Below are positions 1 to 8,268 of a stretch of DNA of 64,000 bases, in pieces (the first letter of the stretch is position 1; each line of letters opens with the position of its first letter). The position numbers were made by a program, and so were the translations under genes. This DNA is from Pseudomonas sp. ATCC PTA-122608 (GTDB taxonomy: Bacteria > Pseudomonadota > Gammaproteobacteria > Pseudomonadales > Pseudomonadaceae): positions 1 through 64,000 of the forward strand of contig NZ_LPNO01000024.1 of the NCBI RefSeq assembly GCF_001952855.1, read 5' to 3'. Under the pieces are notes generated by a model. The model saw only the letters and a program-made list of their open reading frames with translations. It did no database searches and had not been told where the DNA came from.

Positions 1-1
1 C

Positions 2-736
2 CCGGAAGACGTAAAACCCTTCCACTACCAACTCGACCACCTCGGTACCCCGCAGGAACTCACCGCGCCCGACGGCGAAATCGTCTGGTCCGCCCACTAC
101 CGCGCCTACGGCCAAATCGCAAAGCTGGACGTCAACACCGTTACCAACCCACTGCGCTTCCAGGGCCAATACTTCGACCCGGAAAGCGGGCTGCACTACA
201 ACCGCCATCGCTACTACAATCCGGACATTGGCCGCTATCTGACGCCCGATCCGGTGAAACTGGCGGGTGGGCTGAACGGCTACCAATACGTGCCCAACCC
301 GACGGGGTGGGTGGATCCGTTGGGGTTGAGTACCTGTCCGGGAGGAGATGGATGTAAGCCGACACATCGTGCTGAAGACCCAGCGAGCAAAGCCAAGGTA
401 AACGAGGGCGACGTAGAGCCGCCTAAAGGCTTCGATAGTAAGCTCTCAAGAAATGCAGCGCTGAGAAGAGCTAAAGAGATTGGTGGTATTCCACGAAGCA
501 CGCAGCCTATAGCGGTTGAAAGAGATAAGATCCGTGATCAAGATAAATACATATCGGGCAGGACATATGTTTTTAGCCTTAAAGAAGGCCATATGACCAA
601 AATTTATGAGCACTCGCTAGGTCATGTAGAGGGCAATCACGGCCCACACTTCAACACAAAAAACACAGTTGACGAAATAAAAGTACCTTTGAAGATAGGC
701 GATGACTCACATACGTATTTCAAGGAAAAACCATGA
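2..736 (+). CDS. Rhs-family polymorphic toxin, C-terminal part (5' end outside window)
   Basis: The frame is open from base 2, so this is the tail of a much larger Rhs/YD-repeat protein. The conserved Rhs core end is visible at about bases 150-328 (RFQGQYFDPESGLHYNRHRYY, then NPDIGRYLTPDP and the DPLGL junction). In Rhs proteins everything after DPLGL is the exchangeable toxin tip, here about 135 residues (bases 329-733). The tip has a histidine-rich segment GHVEGNHGPHFN near bases 620-660 that resembles HNH/EndoVII-type nuclease tips, but I cannot assign a named family. Base composition drops sharply in GC just after the junction, as expected for a horizontally swapped tip. The stop overlaps the start of the next gene (ATGA), coupling toxin to probable immunity. 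The Rhs identity is secure; the nuclease activity is inference. Confidence 0.9.
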   Translation, partial: PEDVKPFHYQLDHLGTPQELTAPDGEIVWSAHYRAYGQIAKLDVNTVTNPLRFQGQYFDPESGLHYNRHRYYNPDIGRYLTPDPVKLAGGLNGYQYVPNPTGWVDPLGLSTCPGGDGCKPTHRAEDPASKAKVNEGDVEPPKGFDSKLSRNAALRRAKEIGGIPRSTQPIAVERDKIRDQDKYISGRTYVFSLKEGHMTKIYEHSLGHVEGNHGPHFNTKNTVDEIKVPLKIGDDSHTYFKEKP

Positions 737-1377
737 AAACAGCATACATAAATGAAGTTGGAGTAAAACCTTGGAATGAAATAGAGCAGATAGATGATGC
801 TCGATTTTCCACATTAACGTTAATCGATCATGACTTCCATGGAGTCTGGAGCTCCTGGTGCAATGTAGCTGAATATTTACTTGAAGAGTGGCCGATCAAA
901 CGAGAATGGCGGTCGATAGGATGGGGCGAGTTCTTCTCAAAGACAGAGGAGTACCTACTAAAAAAGAGATTATCTGACCAAATAAAAAATGGAGACGTAT
1001 TCGAAAAAAACATAAACACAAACATATACTCTATAATAAAAAACCTTCCAACCAATCCAAAAAAAATAATAAATTCCGCTCTGGAAGGCTCAAGCGAAAC
1101 TATTTTAGTGATGCAAAAATCCGGTGCTGCAATAGAACAGCTTTGGATCGACATGACTATTTTCGAGAAAAGAGCCACTACCGAAAGCACAAGCACCTTC
1201 CTTAAAAATCAAACACATACGATACTTTGCAGGTTTTTTGATTCAGAAACACATGCCGCCGCTCAATTTATAAGCATGATTGATGCTCAAGAAAACTTAG
1301 TAAGCGCAATCAAAAAAAATGAAATCCGAGAAATCACCCAACAAGATGTCTACAGGTACATACACACCAAATCATAA
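733..1377 (+). CDS. Probable cognate immunity protein of the Rhs tip
   Basis: A 214-residue protein whose ATG overlaps the toxin stop codon, the usual arrangement for the immunity gene of an Rhs tip. It has no signal peptide or obvious membrane segment, so it should be cytoplasmic, as required against a nuclease-type toxin delivered into the cytoplasm. I recognise no domain. It is AT-rich like the toxin tip and unlike the Rhs core, suggesting that tip and immunity gene arrived together. Function is inferred from position only; a hypothetical cargo protein is the alternative. Confidence 0.7.
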   Translation: MKTAYINEVGVKPWNEIEQIDDARFSTLTLIDHDFHGVWSSWCNVAEYLLEEWPIKREWRSIGWGEFFSKTEEYLLKKRLSDQIKNGDVFEKNINTNIYSIIKNLPTNPKKIINSALEGSSETILVMQKSGAAIEQLWIDMTIFEKRATTESTSTFLKNQTHTILCRFFDSETHAAAQFISMIDAQENLVSAIKKNEIREITQQDVYRYIHTKS

Positions 1378-1504
1378 ACGAACACCTGAATCCGCTACAA
1401 CTACAACAACACTGGCGCGCACATATATTTTTGCATCAAAAAATCCACACCATACTCCCCAAGAACTCATCACATTTTAAAACCAACAAGGCAATCAAAT
1501 AAAC

Positions 1505-1933
1505 ATGAACCACTTCGATACCGAACTTGAAAAATCCCTAAAAACAGACAACATTCATTACGAGCGACTTCCTAAAAAAGATGAGGAAAACCTTATAAAT
1601 AAAATACAACAAAAAATCACCTTTTCTGGAAGTCAAATCAACTGGAAGATCCTGCAGAACGCAACCGACCTGAGCCATATAGATAAATCCTTAGCATTCA
1701 GTGAAATCTCAGAAAAGCTGAATAGTCTTGGGGTTCAGAGGGTGATTTTCCTAGGCGATTCAGCTATTGAATATGCTTACTCAATAGCGATAGCCGACCT
1801 AAGGAGAGCACTTGATATCTTTGCAGAGTTCCCTCAGCACACCTACATTTTTCCTGAACAGCTACATTGGATCGCCTGCCTAGCATTTGAAGGTCACATA
1901 GATTACGCCGACCTGCCGTACGACGAGGCTTGA
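1505..1933 (+). CDS. Hypothetical protein, possible orphan immunity protein
   Basis: A 142-residue acidic soluble protein in the AT-rich cargo region behind the Rhs gene. The C-terminal part reads HTYIFPEQLHWIACLAFEGH, a pattern (aromatic/Pro, Trp, then FEG) seen in several small immunity proteins of contact-dependent and Rhs systems, but I cannot name the family. The Shine-Dalgarno is weak (AAGG about 14 bases before ATG). It is separated from the cognate immunity gene by 127 bases in which I see no gene. Displaced immunity genes from earlier tips commonly accumulate here, which is the basis for the suggestion. Confidence 0.55.
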   Translation: MNHFDTELEKSLKTDNIHYERLPKKDEENLINKIQQKITFSGSQINWKILQNATDLSHIDKSLAFSEISEKLNSLGVQRVIFLGDSAIEYAYSIAIADLRRALDIFAEFPQHTYIFPEQLHWIACLAFEGHIDYADLPYDEA

Positions 1934-1959
1934 AGTCGGCAGCTTCCCATAGGGGGGTA

Positions 1960-2124
1960 ATGGATAACGCGATAGATGTGATCAGATATACCTACGAAAA
2001 TTTCCAAACTTCAAATAGATCAGTCCATTTTTTCCGAATCGAAAACCACGAAACGGCAAAATTCTCGGAGCGAAAGAACACTATTTATTTAAGGAAAAAA
2101 AATGAAATTCTGGAACGACTTTGA
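1960..2124 (+). CDS. Small ORF, doubtful, possibly a remnant
   Basis: A 54-codon ORF starts at an ATG with a purine-rich stretch (AGGGGGGTA) just before it, and overlaps the start of the next gene by 23 bases. The same frame is open back to a TTG at 1930 that overlaps the preceding stop. The product is basic (FSERKNTIYLRKKNE near the end) and matches nothing I know. It may be a real small cargo gene or the 3' remnant of a disrupted one; the overlaps at both ends slightly favour translation. Confidence 0.3.
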   Translation: MDNAIDVIRYTYENFQTSNRSVHFFRIENHETAKFSERKNTIYLRKKNEILERL

Positions 2125-2506
2125 CGGAAGCATTTTGTTCAACAAGGTGTTCACAACCCCCATACCCATCGGAGAAATCACTTTATTCTCAGTAGACATC
2201 AATAACGATCATTCACACATCCACATAGCATTTGACATCTCTGAAATCCCTGACAACCCACCTATTAAATGGGTTACAGCAGGATTCAACACTTGCAGAT
2301 TAGGGTTGAGCTGCGGTGGCCTTAGCGACGTACTAATAAAAAATATACCCAACACTCAAAAAATGAAGCTTACCATCGAAAAACATGAAAGCTATTTTTT
2401 GGTTCGTGCTCAATCATCTAAATCTTTGATCGAACTTAAAACCAAATATTCATCGCTTTGCGGCCCATCGGTCTATACAAATGCCCCTGACTCAGCGTGC
2501 TATTAG
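2102..2506 (+). CDS. Imm50-like immunity protein
   Basis: A 134-residue protein with the layout of the Imm50 family as I remember it: an N-terminal FW(N)xFxGS segment, a beta strand with LFSVDINNDHSHIHIAFDI, then the hallmark IPDNPPIKW followed by a GFNTCRLGLS strand. Imm50 proteins protect against polymorphic toxins in many bacteria. Start choice: ATG at 2102 preceded by TTAAGGAAAAAA, a usable Shine-Dalgarno. It lies among AT-rich cargo genes behind the Rhs toxin, with no adjacent toxin of its own, so it is probably an orphan immunity gene left from a previous tip or kept against foreign toxins. Confidence 0.6.
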   Translation: MKFWNDFDGSILFNKVFTTPIPIGEITLFSVDINNDHSHIHIAFDISEIPDNPPIKWVTAGFNTCRLGLSCGGLSDVLIKNIPNTQKMKLTIEKHESYFLVRAQSSKSLIELKTKYSSLCGPSVYTNAPDSACY

Positions 2507-2615
2507 TAACGATCTGGCTAGCAATCGAAACGAGAGCTGTGTCACACCATTGATCAAATACAAAACAACAAAACACTTATATAAACACGCAGCGCCCTAT
2601 CACAAAGTTAACAAC

Positions 2616-3026
2616 ATGAAAAGTCAAAATCTAGATAACCTAATTCGTGAGTACCAAACTCAAGTAAACAAGGCGACTAATTTACTTGAACAAACATTCG
2701 GAACAAAAAACATCCTCCGGCTATGGCGCAGCAAAGAAATCCCGCAACGCGGGAGGATCACTGACAACATCTCCTACGAACTACACGGAATTGGCTGCAG
2801 AGTCGATTTTTCCGGAGTATGTATCGATTTCGACTACGGCCCAAACGAAAGGGTGGACGGCTTCGACCCGTGGCGGCTTTATATATACGCATGCGAAGTA
2901 CCACACCGGTACAAAAAGTACACTAACCAGAACACACTCAAACTTGAATTCAATAATTATGTAGCACAAGGAAAAGCACAAAAAATCACTGATTCAATGT
3001 CCAACCTATACTTCCTGAATCCTTGA
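2616..3026 (+). CDS. DUF6896-like protein in Rhs cargo region
   Basis: A 136-residue protein starting at ATG 2616; the frame is open upstream to 2481, but that extension overlaps the previous gene and the DUF6896-like pattern begins at MKSQNLDNLIREYQ. The sequence shows the family pattern: an N-terminal helix, LWRSKEIPQRG, then YELHGIGCRVDFSG and IDFDYGPNERVDGFDPWRL. DUF6896 proteins are small, of unknown biochemistry, and often sit in polymorphic-toxin loci, so an immunity role is plausible. It is the last cargo gene; GC content returns to genomic level after its stop. Confidence 0.6.
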   Translation: MKSQNLDNLIREYQTQVNKATNLLEQTFGTKNILRLWRSKEIPQRGRITDNISYELHGIGCRVDFSGVCIDFDYGPNERVDGFDPWRLYIYACEVPHRYKKYTNQNTLKLEFNNYVAQGKAQKITDSMSNLYFLNP

Positions 3027-3030
3027 CCCT

Positions 3031-3063
3031 GCTCGCCCCCTGACCAGCTGTCACCAGGCGAGC
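3031..3063 (+). terminator. Possible hairpin at end of the Rhs cargo region
   Basis: The arms GCTCGCC (3031-3037) and GGCGAGC (3057-3063) form a 7-bp inverted repeat starting 5 bases after the stop of the last cargo gene. There is no T-run, so termination is uncertain. It marks the edge between the AT-rich cargo and the GC-rich core genome. Confidence 0.25.
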
Positions 3064-3114
3064 ATTCGAGTTTACCCAGCGCAAAACTCACTCTTTCGCG
3101 GTAAACACTCGCCC

Positions 3115-3552
3115 TCAACTCCACGCCACCACCAACAACCCCGCCCCCAACACCAAACACAACGGCGAGTAAAAAAACGTATCAAGCCGCGCAAACCGCG
3201 ACCCGCCGACCTTCTTGAAAAACCCCACCAGCTCCGAATCCCCAATCGCCCGGGCAAACATCACCAGTGCCACCGCACTGATCCCCCATTGCAACGCGTG
3301 GTTGGACACCGGCTCGAAATACAGCCCGGCCCGCAAACACACCAACACCGCAATCGCCACCAACCCCACGCCCACCAGCAACGTACCCAGCGCCGACGGC
3401 TTGAACGCCGGGCGTGGCCCGCTGGCGAATTCACCCGGCAGCTGCGGAATGGCGGCGGTAACGCCCAATTTGCCACCGGCGGCCCAGTACAAATGCACCA
3501 GGCTGATACAGCCAAAAACCCCGACAATCCATCGCGCGACTAAAAAGCTCAT
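3115..3552 (-). CDS. DUF3995 family integral membrane protein
   Basis: The 145-residue product has about four hydrophobic helices: an N-terminal one with VGVFGCISLVHLYWA, a second with GTLLVGVGLVAIAVLVCL, a third with ISAVALVMFARAIGD and a C-terminal one with LCLVLGAGLLVVAW. This matches DUF3995, a small inner-membrane family of unknown function. The frame is open upstream to 3942 but that extension is antisense to the DUF2946 gene; ATG 3552 has an AAGGAT Shine-Dalgarno about 9 bases before it and starts the family-like sequence MSFLVARWIVG. It is transcribed away from the DUF2946/TonB pair. Confidence 0.75.
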   Translation of the reverse strand: MSFLVARWIVGVFGCISLVHLYWAAGGKLGVTAAIPQLPGEFASGPRPAFKPSALGTLLVGVGLVAIAVLVCLRAGLYFEPVSNHALQWGISAVALVMFARAIGDSELVGFFKKVGGSRFARLDTFFYSPLCLVLGAGLLVVAWS

Positions 3553-3645
3553 GGCTGGATATCCTTGGAAAAGTCCGAAAGAGGATAGACCTCTTGAGAT
3601 TTTTTGCAGGCAATTCGTCGGCGGCTGATGGTAAAGTGCCGCCCC

Positions 3646-4035
3646 ATGAAACTCGCCCGTACCGACCGCTCGCTCATTGCCTGGATGCTCTATTGCTGCG
3701 TCCTGTTCAATGTGTTCGCCTGCAGCATTGGTCATGGGCAAATGGTCGGGATGCAGCTCAACGGTATCGGCGGCCAGTTCTGTACGGTGGACCCGCGCAC
3801 CCAGGCGCCGGCGCCTTACAAGTCCACCGATGAATCCCTGCCCACGCTCTCGAAAGCCTTCGGTTGCCCGCTGTGCTCCACCGGCGGCATGGGCCCGGCG
3901 CTCAACTCCAGCCTCAATGTGGCGGTGCTGCCGCAACCCCATGCGCCGCCGCCAGCCATCGTTGCCAGCGCTGACATTCCTGCCCGCTTCACCTGGCCTG
4001 CGGCTAATCCGCGCGCCCCACCCGCCTTCGCCTGA
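3646..4035 (+). CDS. DUF2946 family protein
   Basis: A 129-residue protein with an N-terminal hydrophobic segment (LIAWMLYCCVLFNVFACSIGH) that looks like a signal or anchor, and a CPLCSTGG motif in the middle, typical of DUF2946. Members are small exported proteins often encoded beside TonB-dependent or copper-related genes; the CxxC suggests metal handling, but this is inference. ATG 3646 begins the family-like sequence; the longer frame from 3604 adds residues with no support. The TonB receptor gene follows after 94 bases on the same strand, so the two are probably cotranscribed. Confidence 0.7.
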   Translation: MKLARTDRSLIAWMLYCCVLFNVFACSIGHGQMVGMQLNGIGGQFCTVDPRTQAPAPYKSTDESLPTLSKAFGCPLCSTGGMGPALNSSLNVAVLPQPHAPPPAIVASADIPARFTWPAANPRAPPAFA

Positions 4036-4129
4036 TACCTGCGCTTTTTTGATTTGCCCATGCGGCTGCCTCCTTCGGAGTGCGGACGGCTGTGGGTTGT
4101 TTTCAAGCCATGTTTTTCAGGATTCAACC

Positions 4130-6256
4130 ATGAAACATTTACCCCTTTTGGCGGGCCTGTTCGGCTGCCTGCCTGTCAGCACCTGGGCGATTGAGCTGGC
4201 ACCGACCACCATTGATGGCGAGCAAACCGGCGATGCCGGCCTGGCCCTGGATCAGTCCAGCGGCATGGCTTCGCGCCTGGGGCTGAGCGTGCGGGAAACT
4301 CCGGCGTCCATCGCCATTGCCAATCGCAACGACATCGAGCGCCGAGGCGCCAAGACGTTTCAGGACGCGGCCAATACCCTGCCCGGGGTCAACGCCAGCG
4401 CGCCGCCGGGGTTTGGCGGTTTTATCTCTTATCGGGGTTTTACCAGCAGCCAGATTACCCAGATGTTCAATGGCGTCGCGGTGTCCGGCGGCCTGGCTCG
4501 CCCGGTGGATGCGTGGATTTATGATCGGGTCGAATTGGTCGGCGGCCCCTCCTCGCTGATCAACGGCGCCGGTTCCGTCGGTGGTTCGCTGAACTATGTG
4601 ACCAAGCTGGCCACCCGTGAGGAACAGGCTGCCGAAGGGCAACTGACGTATGGCAGCTACGATACCGCCGGGATGGCCTTCGGTCTGAACCACGCGCTGA
4701 CCGAGCCGGGCGCTGAGGTCCAGCACTACGCGCGCCTGGACGTGAGCCGCAACACCAACCACACCTATATCAATCGCCAACAGCGCGATGCCTGGAGCGT
4801 GGCGTTTTCCCTGCTGAGTGATTTCACCCCGAACCTGTCCCACACCCTGGCCCTGGAATACCAGGACGAACACGAAGACAGCCCCTACTGGGGCACGCCG
4901 GTGCTCAACCCGAAGTCGGGCGAGTTGAAGATCGACAAGCACAACCGCTTCAACAACTACAACGTCGCCGACGGTCGTTATGAGCAACGCACAATCTGGG
5001 TGCGCTCGATCATCGACTACCGGATCAACGACAGCACCACCCTGAAAAACACGCTCTATCACCTCGACAGCCAGCGCGACTATCGCAACCTGGAAACCTA
5101 CCAGTACAACGCCGATAACAGCGCGGTGAATCGCTCGACGGCCTATCAGGTGCGGCATCAGGGTGAGCAGAACGGCAACCAGTTCGAGCTGCGCCATGAC
5201 GACACGTTCTTCGGCTTGAGCACCACCTGGTCGGGCGGCTTTGAGTACAAGGTCAACAGCACCACCAGCAACCCGTTGAACGTATCCGCCAAAAACACAG
5301 TGGATCCGAACAATTACGATCCGGGGCATTTCTATGACCTTCCCGGCACCAAACCCGGCTTCGATCCGGACAAGACCAACGCCGTCACCACCAAGGCGCT
5401 GTTCGTGGAAAACCGCTTGGGGCTGACCGATAAATTGTCGCTGCTCACCGGCCTGCGCTATGACGCGATTGACCTTGAGGTCACCAACCACCGCGCCATC
5501 ACCGCCAGCAATCCCCGGCACGTCAAGCGCAGTTGGGAGCCGGTGACCGGACGCATCGGCCTGACGTATCAGTTCATTCCACAAGCCAATGTCTACGTGC
5601 AATACAGCACCGCCGCCGAACAGCCGAGCAGCACCACCCAGGTGTTCGACGTGTCCACCGGCAAGCAGTGGGAAGTGGGCAGCAAGTTCGACTACCTGGA
5701 CGGTCGCGGCTCGGCCACCGTCGCCGCCTACAAGATCGAGCGCAAGGACTTCGCCGTGACCGACCCGCAGGACCCGACCAACAGCATTCCGGTGGGTGCG
5801 CAGTCGTCCAAGGGGATCGAGCTGGCCAGTTCGTTGCGGGTCACGCCCAAGCTATTGGTGGAGGGCAACTATGCCTGGGTCGATGCCGAGTATGAGGACT
5901 TCAACGAGAAAACCGCCAGCGGTGCGGTGGTGTCGCGCAAGGGCAATACGCCGACCAATGTGCCCAAGCAGGTGGGCAATTTGTGGCTGACCTATGATTT
6001 TGCGGAGGATTGGCAAGGGGGTGTGGATGCACGGTATGTGGCGTCGGTGTATGCCGATAACGCCAACACCCTGACGGTGCCGGCGTATACCTTGTTCGGG
6101 ACGTTTTTGACTTACAAGGTCGATCAACACACCTCCGTGACGGGCCGGGTGCGTAACCTGACGAATGAGGTGTATGCCGAGTTTGCCCATGTGTCGCCGG
6201 CGTATTACCTCGGGTCGCCGAGGACGTTCGAGCTGGCGGTGCAGACCAAGTTCTAA
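4130..6256 (+). CDS. TonB-dependent outer-membrane receptor
   Basis: A 708-residue receptor of the siderophore-receptor type. A signal peptide (MKHLPLLAGLFGCLPVSTWA) is followed by a short possible TonB box region, a plug domain beginning near residue 55 (SVRETPASIAIANRNDIERR, then LPGVNAS and a GGPSSLINGAGSVGG segment), and a 22-strand-type barrel ending in a C-terminal aromatic residue (VQTKF). It would import a metal chelate using TonB energy. A much longer open frame starts at 3677, but it overlaps the DUF2946 gene; ATG 4130 gives the signal peptide. The substrate is not evident; the DUF2946 neighbour hints at copper, the sequence type at a ferric siderophore. I see no Fur box that I would defend. 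Confidence 0.9.
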   Translation: MKHLPLLAGLFGCLPVSTWAIELAPTTIDGEQTGDAGLALDQSSGMASRLGLSVRETPASIAIANRNDIERRGAKTFQDAANTLPGVNASAPPGFGGFISYRGFTSSQITQMFNGVAVSGGLARPVDAWIYDRVELVGGPSSLINGAGSVGGSLNYVTKLATREEQAAEGQLTYGSYDTAGMAFGLNHALTEPGAEVQHYARLDVSRNTNHTYINRQQRDAWSVAFSLLSDFTPNLSHTLALEYQDEHEDSPYWGTPVLNPKSGELKIDKHNRFNNYNVADGRYEQRTIWVRSIIDYRINDSTTLKNTLYHLDSQRDYRNLETYQYNADNSAVNRSTAYQVRHQGEQNGNQFELRHDDTFFGLSTTWSGGFEYKVNSTTSNPLNVSAKNTVDPNNYDPGHFYDLPGTKPGFDPDKTNAVTTKALFVENRLGLTDKLSLLTGLRYDAIDLEVTNHRAITASNPRHVKRSWEPVTGRIGLTYQFIPQANVYVQYSTAAEQPSSTTQVFDVSTGKQWEVGSKFDYLDGRGSATVAAYKIERKDFAVTDPQDPTNSIPVGAQSSKGIELASSLRVTPKLLVEGNYAWVDAEYEDFNEKTASGAVVSRKGNTPTNVPKQVGNLWLTYDFAEDWQGGVDARYVASVYADNANTLTVPAYTLFGTFLTYKVDQHTSVTGRVRNLTNEVYAEFAHVSPAYYLGSPRTFELAVQTKF

Positions 6257-6290
6257 GTCCCTGCAAGTTTCAAGGTAAAAATGAGGTCAG

Positions 6291-6380
6291 TGTGGGAGCG
6301 GGCTTGCTCGCGAAAGCGGCGAGTCAGTCAATACAAATGTTGCCTGCAAAACCGCTTTCGCGAGCAAGCCCGCTCCCACA
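6291..6380. repeat. REP pair (type A), convergent
   Basis: The unit TGTGGGAGCGGGCTTGCTCG is followed by a spacer of about 45 bases and its inverted copy, forming one long potential hairpin. It lies between the 3' ends of the TonB receptor and the binding-protein gene, where it may stabilise or terminate both transcripts. Confidence 0.95.
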
Positions 6381-6412
6381 TTTTTGATCTCAATCGGGCT
6401 GTTATATCGGTG

Positions 6413-7429
6413 CTATTTCAGGCTGGTCTCGACCTTCTGCGCCACATCCTCAGTCAGCCACGCCTTCCAGATCTCCGGATGATCCTTGAGGAACGCCTGG
6501 GCAACTTCACGCGGCTGGCTGTGCTTCTCGCTCATCTCGGCCAGCGCCTTGTTCAACGGTTCGATCGGAAAGTCGACCTTGGTAAAGAACTCGGCAATCT
6601 GCGGATGCTCTTTCTGGAACGGTGTAGACACACCAATGCTCAGCTTGGAAGCCAGCGAACGGGTGGGTTTCGGATCGGGATTGTCCGCATCCGTCAGTGT
6701 CTTCCACGCCTCGGCATCAAATGGCGGCTCTTCCAGCTGGATCAGCTTGTAGCGCCCCATCAGCGGAGTAGGTGACCAGTAATAGAACAGCACCGGTTTG
6801 CCCCGGCGGATCGACGAGGCAATCTCGGCGTCCAGCGCGGCACCCGAACCACTGCGGAAATTCACGTAGCTATCATCAAGCCCATAGGCCTTGAGCTTTT
6901 GCTTGTTGACCACTTCCGAGGTCCAGCCAATCGGGCTGTTGAGGAAACGGCCCTTGGCCGGCGCTTCGGGGTCCTTGAACACGTCCTTGTAGCGCGCCAG
7001 GTCCTTCACGCTGCGCAGTTCCGGCGCCAGGGGCTTGATGCCCTTGGCGGGGTCGCCCTTGACCACGTACTCCGGCACCCACCAGCCTTCGGTGGCGCCC
7101 TTGACGATATCCCCGAGCCCCACCACTTTGCCTTCGGCCTCGGCCTTGACCCACACCGGGCTACGGCCGGCCCATTCTTCGCCGATCACCTGGATGTCGT
7201 TTTTCGCCAGGGCCGTTTCCAGGGTAATGGTGGTGCCGGGCAAGGTGTCGGTGGGCAGGTCATAGCCCTTTTCGACAATCACCCGCAGCACCTCGGTGAT
7301 CAGGCTGCCGCTTTCCCAGTTCAGGTCTGCAAAATGAATCGGCGCCTGGGCGGCCGATACGGGCAGCGACGCCGCCGACAAACTCAGGGTCGTCAGCGAG
7401 GCCGCCAACAGCGCTCGAATTCCTTTCAT
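6413..7429 (-). CDS. ABC transporter substrate-binding protein, glycine betaine/choline type (OpuAC family)
   Basis: The 338-residue product has a signal peptide (MKGIRALLAASLTTLSLSAA, cleavage after about SAA) and the OpuAC/CbcX/CaiX pattern: NWESGSLITEVLRVIVEKGY near the start, then VIGEEWAGRSPVWVKAE, a WWVPEYVV segment and a central RSGSGAALDAEI. These periplasmic proteins bind quaternary amines for uptake. Start: ATG 7429 with GAGG nine bases upstream; an in-frame GTG lies three codons earlier. No permease or ATPase gene is adjacent, so it is an orphan that presumably serves a transporter encoded elsewhere. Substrate is family-level inference. Confidence 0.85.
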   Translation of the reverse strand: MKGIRALLAASLTTLSLSAASLPVSAAQAPIHFADLNWESGSLITEVLRVIVEKGYDLPTDTLPGTTITLETALAKNDIQVIGEEWAGRSPVWVKAEAEGKVVGLGDIVKGATEGWWVPEYVVKGDPAKGIKPLAPELRSVKDLARYKDVFKDPEAPAKGRFLNSPIGWTSEVVNKQKLKAYGLDDSYVNFRSGSGAALDAEIASSIRRGKPVLFYYWSPTPLMGRYKLIQLEEPPFDAEAWKTLTDADNPDPKPTRSLASKLSIGVSTPFQKEHPQIAEFFTKVDFPIEPLNKALAEMSEKHSQPREVAQAFLKDHPEIWKAWLTEDVAQKVETSLK

Positions 7430-7551
7430 GCTTTGCACCTCATGCCTACAGCAATAGCGAACGGCTTTGCTGTAACACCGCGAAGCCTCTGAATACTTAA
7501 GTCAACTCAACTGTAGTAGAGGTTCCGGCGAACATGGCATGTCGCATGCTT

Positions 7552-7749
7552 TTACGGCGGATTGGTCAACCGCTGCAACTCGCGGCGCACCATGCTGGCG
7601 AATTCGGCGGGCTTGAGTTCATACAACTGGCCGGCGACCCAGTTTAACCAGGCGCCCTGCAACTCGGATTTGCGGGCAAACAATTTCGCCGCCCTGGCTT
7701 GGGCATCGAGCAGGTACTGCTCGTGGAACTGCGCCCTACCCTGGCTCAT
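7552..7749 (-). CDS. Small hypothetical protein
   Basis: The 65-residue product is helical and soluble-looking (FHEQYLLDAQARAAKLFARK, then LNWVAGQLYELKPAEF) with no recognised domain. Its ATG overlaps the TAA of the upstream 156-residue gene by one base, so the two are translationally coupled. It ends 113 bases before the start of the binding-protein gene. Coding composition is normal for this genome. Confidence 0.65.
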   Translation of the reverse strand: MSQGRAQFHEQYLLDAQARAAKLFARKSELQGAWLNWVAGQLYELKPAEFASMVRRELQRLTNPP

Positions 7750-8219
7750 TACTCGCTGGCCTTGAAGGTCACGAGCTCACCCTTGCGCCATTTGGCGGCC
7801 TTGCCGGTGACGGCCTTCAGGGTTTTGGTCAAGCCTTCTACCAATTGCTCATTGGCAGCAAACACCAACATCACACTGTGGCCTTCCTTGAACACAATGC
7901 CCTGGCCGACAGTCGTGGACACAAAGGCGTAATCGCCCAAGCCATACACCGTCAACTTGATATCGCGAAACTTCAGCTCGAACTTGCCGCCTTCGCGACT
8001 GGGCAATACAGCCGCCCGGAAATGATCACCGACCTTGAGCTCCAGGCGCGGCTTATCGTCCACCACCAGCGCCGCTTCGGTGTCGATCTCGGCGATGTAG
8101 ATACCTTCAGGTGTCTGTTCAGTGACGTAGACGAAACGGGATTGAAACTGCTTGACCAACTTTGCGCGCAAATCACCCAGCACGAATAACGCGTGCATAT
8201 CCAGATTACTGACTGCCAA
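7749..8219 (-). CDS. Hypothetical protein
   Basis: A 156-residue soluble protein, probably mostly beta structure in its first two thirds (QSRFVYVTEQTPEGIYIAEI, then LELKVGDHFRAAVL), with a basic C-terminal tail. I do not recognise a family. It has a GGGGG run about seven bases before its ATG and is coupled to the 65-residue gene downstream. No signal peptide or membrane segment. A perfect-but-one 11-bp hairpin (8243-8268) lies in its presumed 5' leader. Confidence 0.65.
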   Translation of the reverse strand: MAVSNLDMHALFVLGDLRAKLVKQFQSRFVYVTEQTPEGIYIAEIDTEAALVVDDKPRLELKVGDHFRAAVLPSREGGKFELKFRDIKLTVYGLGDYAFVSTTVGQGIVFKEGHSVMLVFAANEQLVEGLTKTLKAVTGKAAKWRKGELVTFKASE

Positions 8220-8242
8220 GGAAACGCCCCCACATCAAAAGG

Positions 8243-8268
8243 GTGCTGTCCGCCCAAGCGGGCAGCAC
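8243..8268 (-). other. Hairpin in presumed 5' leader of the 156-residue gene
   Basis: Arms GTGCTGTCCGC and GCGGGCAGCAC with a CCAA loop pair over 11 bases with one wobble. On the minus strand a run of seven T precedes the stem and CCTTTTG follows it, so it is not a classic terminator. It ends about 23 bases upstream of the start codon. The surrounding stretch 8220-8612 holds nothing else I can support as a gene. Confidence 0.3.

Noticed and set aside
3677..4129. Long N-terminal extension of the TonB receptor frame
   Set aside because: It overlaps the DUF2946 gene in another frame, and a proper signal peptide starts at 4130.
4139..5602. 487-codon antisense ORF inside the TonB receptor
   Set aside because: High-GC shadow frame with low-complexity composition; the receptor on the plus strand explains the region.
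8243..8268. Hairpin as intrinsic terminator
   Set aside because: The base run after the stem is A on the plus strand, and on the minus strand the T-run precedes the stem.
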